Positions 14,088-20,145 of a DNA stretch of 24,992 nucleotides are shown here, in pieces. The translations under genes were made by a program, and so were the position numbers. Origin of the DNA: JBBPYR01 sp038199755 (GTDB taxonomy: Bacteria; Chloroflexota; Ktedonobacteria; Ktedonobacterales; Ktedonobacteraceae). The stretch covers positions 1 to 24,992 of the forward strand of contig JBBPYR010000026.1 of the NCBI GenBank assembly GCA_038199755.1, given 5' to 3'. The notes under the pieces were generated by a model. It was not told the origin of the DNA. It did no database searches and saw only the letters and a program-made list of their open reading frames with translations. Position 1 is the stretch's first letter. Each line of letters begins with the position of its first letter.

Positions 14088-14819
14088 ATGATAGTACGTG
14101 ATATTATGACCACCAAGCTGATTACGGTTGAGCCGAGTGATACCTTGAGTCACGCTGCAAACTTGTTGCGTCAGCACCACTTTCATCATTTGCCAGTGGC
14201 GTATACACAGCGGTTGTCTGCGACGGAATCGACCATCTATGCACCCAATCGCACGATCCATATTCTCGAAGGATTGCTTACCTCACAGGATATTGATCTG
14301 GTGGCCGCGATTGCGAAACTCGGGACAGCCGATAGTGTTTCTGATCGTCCGTGGCAAGAACGTCCCGTGTCTGAGGTAATGCATCGGGCTGCACTACGTG
14401 TTACTCCAACTACGAGTATCGCTGCCGCTGCAAAGCTTCTGGTTGAACGTAACTTAAATTATCTGCCCGTGGTGGAATATGAGCAGATAGAGGAGCAAGC
14501 GAAAACGCTGCTGGTGGGGTTAGTCACGCGTAGTGATTTACTCCTTACGCTTGCGCGTTCGTTAGGTGCTTTTGAGCCAGGGATGCAGTTTGATATTGCT
14601 CTGCCTATGGGAGATATGGAGATACTTGCCAAGGTGCTGCACATCGCGTCTGAACTGCATATGGCGGTACGCAGTGTCATTGCGGCACCTCTTGTGAATG
14701 GCATGCCGAGTGCTGCAACCTTACGTTTAGGCACGATCAATCCAACACCAATGTTAATTCGGCTCAAAGAAGAAGGCATCAATTATACGTTTGCGGACCA
14801 ATTGGTGGAAGGAGAGTAG
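14088..14819 (+). CDS. acuB: AcuB-like protein: two CBS domains plus ACT-like domain
   Basis: A 243-residue regulatory protein. CBS domain 1 covers about residues 1-75 (IMTTKLITVEPSDTLSHAANLLRQHHFHHLPV, then LEGLLTSQDID), CBS domain 2 about 92-157 (VSEVMHRAALRVTPTTSIAAAAKLLVE, then LLVGLVTRSDLL), and residues 168-238 look like an ACT-type ligand-binding domain, the same order as Bacillus AcuB. CBS pairs bind adenine nucleotides, so it may sense AMP/ATP state. I use ATG at 14088; GTG at 14079 would add three residues. Its stop is one base before the start of the AcuC-AcuA fusion, so the two are translationally coupled. This reconstitutes acuA, acuB and acuC functions in two genes. The symbol is by similarity and context. 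Confidence 0.8.
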   Translation: MIVRDIMTTKLITVEPSDTLSHAANLLRQHHFHHLPVAYTQRLSATESTIYAPNRTIHILEGLLTSQDIDLVAAIAKLGTADSVSDRPWQERPVSEVMHRAALRVTPTTSIAAAAKLLVERNLNYLPVVEYEQIEEQAKTLLVGLVTRSDLLLTLARSLGAFEPGMQFDIALPMGDMEILAKVLHIASELHMAVRSVIAAPLVNGMPSAATLRLGTINPTPMLIRLKEEGINYTFADQLVEGE

Positions 14820-14820
14820 C

Positions 14821-16824
14821 ATGATTGAGCAAGTTCCTGCGGCAAACCAGGCAAGAGCCCGCTTACTATTTGATCCTACAGTACTGCGTTACAACTTTGG
14901 CGAACATCATCCTTTGCAGCCAAAACGACTGGAAGCACTGATGGATTTAATGCAGCAGTGTAACCTCTGGCAAGCAGACGATGTACAAACACAGCTTCCC
15001 CTGCACTCCGCAACGATTGAAGAGCTACGGCTCATTCATAGCGCGGACTATGTTGACGCGGTGCAACGGTTGAGCATAGCAGAGGATATGGTAACGGATG
15101 TTGATGAACAGCGCAAGCGTGAGCAGCTTGCCCTCCACTATGGTTTTGGGGACGGCGATACACCTGCCCTGCCGCACATGCATGAGATATCTGCTGCCAT
15201 CGCTGGTGGTTCGCTGGTGGCGATGAGTGCAGTTATGGGTTTGCCCGAAGGCGGTAGTTTTGCCTCTCCAAGTGACCGACCTTTGCATGTGTTTCATCCG
15301 GGTGGCGGATTACATCATGCCTGGGCTGAACGGGCATCAGGATTCTGTGTCTATAATGATATTTCTGTCGCCATCGCTCATGTACTACAAGCGACTGAGG
15401 CGAAAGTCTTATACATTGACTTTGACGCACATCATGGCGATGGTGTACAAGGTTCTTTTTATGACGAATCGCGGGTCATGACTATCTCTTTACATGAAAC
15501 AGGGCGTTATCTTTTCCCCGGCACGGGTGATGTGCTTGAACTGGGCAAAGGGGCAGGACGCGGTTATGCTGTCAATGTGCCGCTGGAGCCGTTTACGGAA
15601 GATGACTCGTATTTAGAGGTGATGGAATCCTTACTTCTCCCTCTGGTGACCTCATTTGCTCCTGATGTGATTATTAGCCAGCATGGGTGTGATACCCATG
15701 CTTGGGACCCGCTGACACACCTGCGCCTGACCATGCGTAGTATTGCGGCCCAGATGAAATTCACGCATGAATTGGTTCATACCTTCTGTGGTGGTCGTTG
15801 GGTAGCCTTGGGTGGTGGTGGCTACGATCTCTATCGTGTCGTGCCACGTGCATGGTCCATGCTATGGGCGGAAATGTCAGAGCAACAGGTGCCAGAGCAT
15901 CTTCCTGAACCCTGGATCGAGCGTTGGCGTCCGAAATGGTTGGAGGTGCAGGAGGAAGAAGAGGTTGCGCAAGAGGTGATGGGCAAAGCAACACTGGCAC
16001 ATGAATTTCCCACTACCTTTAAAGATAAGCAAGAAGATTTTCCTGCCCAGCCGCGTCGTTGGTCGATCAGCAATACCAATCGGCAGACCTGCGGCTTGCT
16101 ACGCCAACTCGTGATACCGTCCTCGATACGACAAGCGTTTCCCTCACAGCGACAGCGTTCTCCCCTTGCAGGTCTCTTTGATCTCTTACAAATGAGTAGA
16201 AACTCGTCTCCATCGCGCACTAAAAGTATCGACACAGAGAAGGGGACATTATTGCTGCGTGATTTCTGCCCACCATCGCTGGTGGAGCGGCTCAAGCCAG
16301 AGAGCGGTTTACGGGCATTTGCGCGTCTGCCGCAGCGCGAACACCAACTGCTGATAGGTATCGCCAAAAGTCCCGATTGTGCTTTGACCTTGGCCCATAC
16401 CCAGGCTGGTGAAATCGTTGGCGAGGTCACAATTGCGCCCGCCGACGATTGGTGGGAAGGTCTGGAGAATGTCTATGAAGTGGCCATTGAGGTAAGCTCC
16501 AATTGGCGTGGCACAGGCATTGCAACGCAACTATTAGCATTCGCACTTGAGTTGGATGCCTTGGAAGATATGATCCTTTTCGCTCTGGGTCTATCCTGGC
16601 ATTGGGATATGGAAGGTTTGGGCATTTCTCCATATCGCTACCGCTCATTAATCGCAGACCTGTTTGGTTCACAAGGCTTCGTGGAATATCCCACAGCGGA
16701 ACCGAATATCAGTATGGAGCCAGCGAATATCTTGTTAGCTCGTATTGGGCGACGAGTCGATCAGCGTGCGGCCAACCAATTTTTGAACCGCCTCCTCAAT
16801 GCGCCCAATCTGTTAGGGATATGA
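14821..16824 (+). CDS. acuC: AcuC-type lysine deacetylase fused to AcuA-type acetyltransferase
   Basis: A 667-residue two-enzyme fusion. Residues about 14-380 are an AcuC-like zinc deacetylase (arginase/HDAC fold) with the catalytic set visible: GGGLHHA with His165-His166, DFDAHHGDGV with Asp202 and His204, Asp291 in QHGCDTHAWDPL, and the GGGGY Tyr335. After a variable linker (about 380-472), residues about 475-650 match AcuA, a GNAT acetyltransferase: the acetyl-CoA loop RGTGIA at 563-568, LSWHWDMEGL at 591-600, and AEPNISMEPANILLARIG near the end, all AcuA-like. In Bacillus these enzymes acetylate and deacetylate acetyl-CoA synthetase; here both are on one chain. The ATG follows GGAAGGAG. 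The gene is one base after the AcuB-like gene. Acetyl-CoA synthetase itself is not in this window. Confidence 0.92.
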   Translation: MIEQVPAANQARARLLFDPTVLRYNFGEHHPLQPKRLEALMDLMQQCNLWQADDVQTQLPLHSATIEELRLIHSADYVDAVQRLSIAEDMVTDVDEQRKREQLALHYGFGDGDTPALPHMHEISAAIAGGSLVAMSAVMGLPEGGSFASPSDRPLHVFHPGGGLHHAWAERASGFCVYNDISVAIAHVLQATEAKVLYIDFDAHHGDGVQGSFYDESRVMTISLHETGRYLFPGTGDVLELGKGAGRGYAVNVPLEPFTEDDSYLEVMESLLLPLVTSFAPDVIISQHGCDTHAWDPLTHLRLTMRSIAAQMKFTHELVHTFCGGRWVALGGGGYDLYRVVPRAWSMLWAEMSEQQVPEHLPEPWIERWRPKWLEVQEEEEVAQEVMGKATLAHEFPTTFKDKQEDFPAQPRRWSISNTNRQTCGLLRQLVIPSSIRQAFPSQRQRSPLAGLFDLLQMSRNSSPSRTKSIDTEKGTLLLRDFCPPSLVERLKPESGLRAFARLPQREHQLLIGIAKSPDCALTLAHTQAGEIVGEVTIAPADDWWEGLENVYEVAIEVSSNWRGTGIATQLLAFALELDALEDMILFALGLSWHWDMEGLGISPYRYRSLIADLFGSQGFVEYPTAEPNISMEPANILLARIGRRVDQRAANQFLNRLLNAPNLLGI

Positions 16825-17000
16825 ATTTTTTTGCATGTAATCGGATTTTGTGGAATGCACGTAGTCCTTTATGAGAGACCTATGGTAGGAAAGAAAGCGC
16901 CCACAATGTATCTCGTTGGATACATCTTTCATTTGTGCTAGTGTTTCTCATCAGTGCCCACACTTTCTTTTGGAAACGAGCAACGATCCATCCAAAAGGC

Positions 17001-17040
17001 AGAGGACCGCCACTCATTTGTATCTGAGTAGCGGTCCTCT
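17001..17040 (+). terminator. strong hairpin, probable terminator downstream of the acu genes
   Basis: AGAGGACCGC (17001-17010) pairs exactly with GCGGTCCTCT (17031-17040), and inside it ACTCA pairs with TGAGT, leaving one mismatch and an 8-base loop. It lies 177 bases after the AcuC-AcuA stop. There is no U-tract, as with the other long hairpins here. Confidence 0.6.
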
Positions 17041-17254
17041 TGCGTATATAAAGTAGAGAAGAAGCTATCTCGTTTGCCCGCTTTTCCCTCCTCATGACCC
17101 CCCCCCTCCCATGCTTAGAAAATGATTAGCATTATATTAATAAGCGATAAGTAATCGAATTATTATCTTACTAAGGTTTTATCCCAACTACTTAAATAGA
17201 CTTTAATTTACGCTTAGAATGCTATACACAAGAGCTTATAAGCACAAAAAGTGC

Positions 17255-17283
17255 TTGTAATATTCTCTAGAAAGAGCTACTCT
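17255..17283 (+). promoter_or_regulatory. possible promoter of the second ECF sigma gene
   Basis: TTGTAA (17255-17260) and TACTCT (17278-17283) are separated by 17 bases and lie 31 bases before the sigma start codon, in an AT-rich region. The hexamers are weak matches. A AAGCAC-AAAAA-GTGCTT dyad overlaps the -35 and could be an operator. Confidence 0.3.
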
Positions 17284-17314
17284 ATGGGAGACAAAAGAAA
17301 GTGAGGTATTATTC

Positions 17315-17956
17315 ATGCAAGTACGAGAACGAACTAAAACACACACAACCAAAAATCAAGTACATGAAATATCTGATGGCACATTGGTGAAACAAACCTT
17401 GGCTGGTGATCAGCAGGCATTTGAGATGCTTGTTCGCCGTTATAATGTTCCGCTGTTCAATTTCATTTGTCATTGTCTTGGTGACTACGATCAGGCATGT
17501 GATGTATCACAGCAAGTGTTTCTACAACTATACATTTCCATGCCCACCTTACGCACGGGCGAGCCGCTCAAAGCCTGGCTGTTCCAGGTTGCTCGTAATC
17601 GCTGTCTGGACGAACTACGGCGCAAACGTGCCATCCATTTCTCTGAACTAGAAGCGTCGAATGACGAAGATGATCTCTCCCCTCTGGCGATTATGCCTGA
17701 CACCCGTCCTCTTCCTGATGAAATTGCGGAACGTCATGATCTGCAATTGGCCCTGCATCGAGCTATTGAAGGGTTGCCGCCCAAGTTTCGCTCCGTAGTC
17801 TTACTACGTTACACTGGCCAATTAAGTTTCTCTGAAATTGGGCAAACCTTGAAAATGCCAGAAGCAACGGCGAAAACGTATTTTCAGCGTGCCCGTCCTT
17901 TATTGCGAGCTGCCTTGCAAGCGCAGTCGCAAATCCATTCTGCATCAGCCTCGTAA
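17315..17956 (+). CDS. ECF-family RNA polymerase sigma factor (second)
   Basis: A 213-residue group IV sigma factor. Region 2 covers about residues 22-105 (LVKQTLAGDQQAFEMLVRRY, DVSQQVFLQLYISM, LKAWLFQVARNRCLDELRRKR) and region 4 about 145-200 (LPPKFRSVVLLRYTGQLSFSEIGQTL, then PEATAKTYFQRARPLLR). A hydrophilic N-terminal extension of about 20 residues precedes region 2. The ATG at 17315 follows GAGG at 8-base spacing. The next gene, 133 bases on, encodes a small acidic protein in the usual anti-sigma position, separated by a hairpin that covers its ribosome-binding site. No membrane-bound anti-sigma factor is nearby, so control may be by expression level or by the small partner. Confidence 0.93.
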   Translation: MQVRERTKTHTTKNQVHEISDGTLVKQTLAGDQQAFEMLVRRYNVPLFNFICHCLGDYDQACDVSQQVFLQLYISMPTLRTGEPLKAWLFQVARNRCLDELRRKRAIHFSELEASNDEDDLSPLAIMPDTRPLPDEIAERHDLQLALHRAIEGLPPKFRSVVLLRYTGQLSFSEIGQTLKMPEATAKTYFQRARPLLRAALQAQSQIHSASAS

Positions 17957-18018
17957 TCGTGTACTTAACAAGTCTTAATGTTTCTCGACTTTGCTGAGTA
18001 AATGCTTTGAAAAGTGAA

Positions 18019-18080
18019 ACTTCTTTCTCATAGTATCCGTAATCATATTAGAATGAGTTGTGAATACTATGAGAGGAAGT
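18019..18080 (+). promoter_or_regulatory. leader hairpin hiding a ribosome-binding site
   Basis: TCTCATAGTAT (18026-18036) pairs exactly with ATACTATGAGA (18064-18074). Beyond one bulged T at 18025, ACTTCT (18019-18024) pairs with GGAAGT (18075-18080), one pair being G-U. The paired GGAAG is the Shine-Dalgarno sequence of the small protein starting at 18089. A 17-bp stem over the ribosome-binding site points to translational control, for example by temperature, a ligand or ribosome passage. Confidence 0.6.
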
Positions 18081-18088
18081 TGTTTATT

Positions 18089-18307
18089 ATGATCTATCCC
18101 CAGCAAATGCTGTTTTGTGAAGATATTGACATTGAAGCGGACGACGAAATTGATGCTCTATTTAGTCAATTGCAGGTGATAGAGCCCCCGCATTCGCTGG
18201 TAGATCGTATCCTTGCTTCTGTTGCACAACTGCCTACGTATCCGCTGCAAAAAGAGCGTGATAGTGAGGGATTACTTGCACGTAAGGATCATCTTGAGCC
18301 TTCCTAA
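18089..18307 (+). CDS. small acidic protein following the ECF sigma factor
   Basis: A 72-residue cytoplasmic protein with an acidic N-terminal half (EDIDIEADDEIDALFSQL) and a short amphipathic segment, IEPPHSLVDRILASVAQL at 34-51. This resembles the N-terminal segment often found in proteins encoded next to ECF sigma factors, but no zinc-binding anti-sigma motif or membrane helix is present. I choose ATG at 18089, with GAGGAAG about nine bases upstream; the longer reading from GTG at 18014 would run through a hairpin. Position suggests a partner or antagonist of the sigma factor at 17315-17956. Translation is probably gated by the 18019-18080 hairpin. A perfect palindrome follows 8 bases after the stop. 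Confidence 0.7.
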   Translation: MIYPQQMLFCEDIDIEADDEIDALFSQLQVIEPPHSLVDRILASVAQLPTYPLQKERDSEGLLARKDHLEPS

Positions 18308-18315
18308 GAAGAGTG

Positions 18316-18369
18316 GGAGAGCAGCAGAAAGAGCTTTGCGCATGCGCAAAGCTCTTTCTGCTGCTCTCC
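18316..18369. terminator. 54-base perfect palindrome, probable bidirectional terminator
   Basis: Bases 18316-18342 are the exact complement of 18343-18369, 27 pairs with no loop, extendable by three more pairs with G-U. It lies between the small acidic protein gene (plus) and the 62-residue gene (minus), so it can end both transcripts. No U-tract. Same design as 1497-1564, but the sequence is unrelated. Confidence 0.7.
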
Positions 18370-18397
18370 TATGATTAGGTTGTTCTAGTGACGGAAA

Positions 18398-18586
18398 TCA
18401 GGCAATCTGGTCGGTCAGCTTGCCGGTGACAACAAGCCAACGAATAAATTCGAAGCGACGATGTTCAGCCGTGGCGATCCGCTTTTCGCGCTCATGATGC
18501 TCTTTACGAAGTCTACTCAGTCGGCTCACTTCACTTTCAGCAAATCCACCCTTACGTAAGATGTCGCGATCTTCTTTGCGATCCAT
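18398..18586 (-). CDS. 62-residue charged helical protein
   Basis: A small, highly charged protein (MDRKEDRDILRKGGFAESEVSR at the N terminus, with many Lys, Arg and Glu after it) predicted to be mostly helical, ending in FIRWLVVTGKLTDQIA. No signal peptide, membrane helix or known motif. It is too short for homology by eye, but it has a textbook AAGGAG ribosome-binding site six bases before the ATG and sits cleanly between a terminator and the response regulator gene 26 bases upstream, so I regard it as real. Its nearest upstream neighbour on the same strand is the single-domain response regulator, suggesting co-transcription. Function unknown; a small regulatory or DNA/protein-binding helix is possible. 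Confidence 0.75.
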   Translation of the reverse strand: MDRKEDRDILRKGGFAESEVSRLSRLRKEHHEREKRIATAEHRRFEFIRWLVVTGKLTDQIA

Positions 18587-18612
18587 GATAAACTCCTTTT
18601 GCCTGATAACAA

Positions 18613-19131
18613 CTATGAGGAAGCTATCAACATGCGGTTGACCCGCTTGAGAAGTGTCTGTATTGGATAGGGTTTTGGTAGATGGTCGAGTGTTAACCTT
18701 GTCTCATCCCGACTACGAATGAAGCGGCGCACAGCTTGTACTGAACTGGAAGTGAAGAGTACAGGAATAGCCGCACGGGAACGAATCACTTGTAAGATGT
18801 CCCCTCCATTCAAGGGGCCAGAGAGTTCAAGGTCGAGCACTACGAGGTCTGGAAAGAACGTGTGGAGGGTCGCAACTGCAAGCTCTCCATTTGGTACAAT
18901 AACAACAGTATATCCGTAAGCTGTGAGGACTTCAGCCTCTAAGGTGGCAAGCGTGGGATCATCTTCGACCACCAGGATGCGTTGTAAAGTACGTTGCCTT
19001 TCTTGCTGTGTTGCTGGTTCAGTATGTGAGAATACATCCGTTGTATCGTGCGCTACTTCCTCATGCAACAAATGTATAATGCTACCGACCGGCATCGTAT
19101 GAGCAGCTTGTCTATCGTGTAGTCCTGACAT
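18613..19131 (-). CDS. single-domain response regulator (receiver only)
   Basis: A 172-residue protein with a CheY-like receiver at about 50-168: acidic pair Glu56-Asp57-Asp58 in ILVVEDDPT, phospho-acceptor Asp100 in LVVLDLELSG, Thr/Ser at FTSSS (127-130), and Lys153 in LPKPYP. No output domain follows, so it must act by protein contact or in a phosphorelay. The 49-residue N-terminal extension is not part of the receiver and contains several His residues. It lies about 180 bases downstream of the OmpR-type regulator and kinase on the same strand, so it could be a second target of that kinase, although a separate promoter is possible. AGGGG precedes the ATG. Confidence 0.9.
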   Translation of the reverse strand: MSGLHDRQAAHTMPVGSIIHLLHEEVAHDTTDVFSHTEPATQQERQRTLQRILVVEDDPTLATLEAEVLTAYGYTVVIVPNGELAVATLHTFFPDLVVLDLELSGPLNGGDILQVIRSRAAIPVLFTSSSVQAVRRFIRSRDETRLTLDHLPKPYPIQTLLKRVNRMLIASS

Positions 19132-19188
19132 TCAACCCCTAGCCCTGCATGCTATAAGTGCTGCACTAGTGTCGCCGGTGCGACGGAG

Positions 19189-19212
19189 ATAAAGATAAAG
19201 TGCTATCTTTAT
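19189..19212. promoter_or_regulatory. inverted repeat between the two response regulator genes
   Basis: ATAAAGATA (19189-19197) and TATCTTTAT (19204-19212) are exact complements around AAGTGC. It lies about 60 bases upstream of the single-domain regulator and about 100 bases after the OmpR-type gene. It is either a weak terminator or an operator. Confidence 0.35.
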
Positions 19213-19308
19213 GCTTGCACTAAGCATACCTGATACACGGTGATAATAACGTGAAGATTTCAGGTACCTCGTGAAAATTGTGTGAAAGCCACCGATTTTC
19301 CCCGCTTG

Positions 19309-20061
19309 TTACAGGTCTTGTGGGTCGGCAGGTGGCACAAGATAGCCGACGCCCAATTCGTTGAGCAAAAAGTGCGGCTGAGTAGGGTCGGGTTCAAGCT
19401 TGCGCCGAAGATGACGAATGAAGGTACGTAGATAGGTGTTCTCACCGCTATAATCTGGCCCCCAGACACGTTGCAAGAGTTCTTTATGCGTGAGCACTTT
19501 ACCCGCGTGCCGTGTCAGTTCGCACAGAAGATCATATTCTGTTGGTGTGAGGTGGACATCTTTGCCACCAGAGCGCACACTCCGATGGGCGAAATCGACA
19601 ATCAGGCCAGTTTCGCCACCGCAGCGATAACTTGGACGTTGTACCTCATTGCCGGTGACACTACTACGTAGTTGTGCCGTTTCCTCTGCACGGCGCAAGG
19701 CGACACGTACCCGTGCGAGCAATTCATTCAAACTGAATGGTTTGGTCAAGTAATCGTCGGCACCTAGGTCCAGGGCCTTAATTTTTACGGGCTCTTCGTC
19801 GTGGGCTGATAGGATAATCACAGGTGCGCTGCTCCATTCGCGTAGACGCCGCAGGAAGGTTAAGCCGTCCAGCGAAGGCAGGGAAAGGTCGAGCAAGACG
19901 AGTTGAGGTTGAAATATGGCTGCAAGGTCAATTGCTTGGGCACCATCGCGTACCGCCTGTGCTTGAAAGCCACGTGCTTTAAATTGAGCGAGCAGGAAGG
20001 TACGCATTTGTGGGTCGTCTTCAACACATAAAATGCGTATTTTTTTATCTGTGGTTGCCAT
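19309..20061 (-). CDS. OmpR/KdpE-family response regulator
   Basis: A 250-residue two-component transcription factor. The receiver covers about residues 8-122 with Glu14-Asp15-Asp16, phospho-acceptor Asp58 (LVLLDLSLP), Ser85 (IILSAHDE) and Lys107 (YLTKPF). After a longer linker, the winged-helix OmpR-type DNA-binding domain covers about 150-245 (VHLTPTEYDLLCELTRHAGKVLTHKELLQRVWG, then YLRTFIRHLRRKLEPDP, and GVGYLVPP at the end). AGGAGAG precedes the ATG. It lies 84 bases downstream of the large histidine kinase gene on the same strand and is its evident partner. The domain pattern is closest to KdpE-type regulators, but no potassium transport genes are nearby, so the signal is not known. Confidence 0.95.
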   Translation of the reverse strand: MATTDKKIRILCVEDDPQMRTFLLAQFKARGFQAQAVRDGAQAIDLAAIFQPQLVLLDLSLPSLDGLTFLRRLREWSSAPVIILSAHDEEPVKIKALDLGADDYLTKPFSLNELLARVRVALRRAEETAQLRSSVTGNEVQRPSYRCGGETGLIVDFAHRSVRSGGKDVHLTPTEYDLLCELTRHAGKVLTHKELLQRVWGPDYSGENTYLRTFIRHLRRKLEPDPTQPHFLLNELGVGYLVPPADPQDL

Positions 20062-20145
20062 AAATATACTCTCCTAGCTCTCTATCTCTACCTCTCAGTA
20101 CTAAACGGCGCAAAAACAGTGCAAACTCAATCAGTTCGCGAGGTA

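Larger units (their letters stand above)
16825..17314. other. 490-base non-coding stretch before the second sigma factor
   Basis: No convincing gene was found. In order it holds a small stem ATGTATC/GATACAT (16906-16925), a strong hairpin (17001-17040), a run of nine C (17098-17106), then about 200 AT-rich bases with a AAGCAC/GTGCTT dyad (17240-17256) and a possible promoter (17255-17283). The change from GC-moderate to AT-rich is sharp at about 17110. An open frame at 16880-17095 on the minus strand runs through the hairpin and has no supporting features. Confidence 0.6.

Noticed and set aside
16880..17095. 71-codon minus-strand open frame
   Set aside because: It runs through the strong hairpin at 17001-17040 and has no supporting translation signal, so it is treated as chance.
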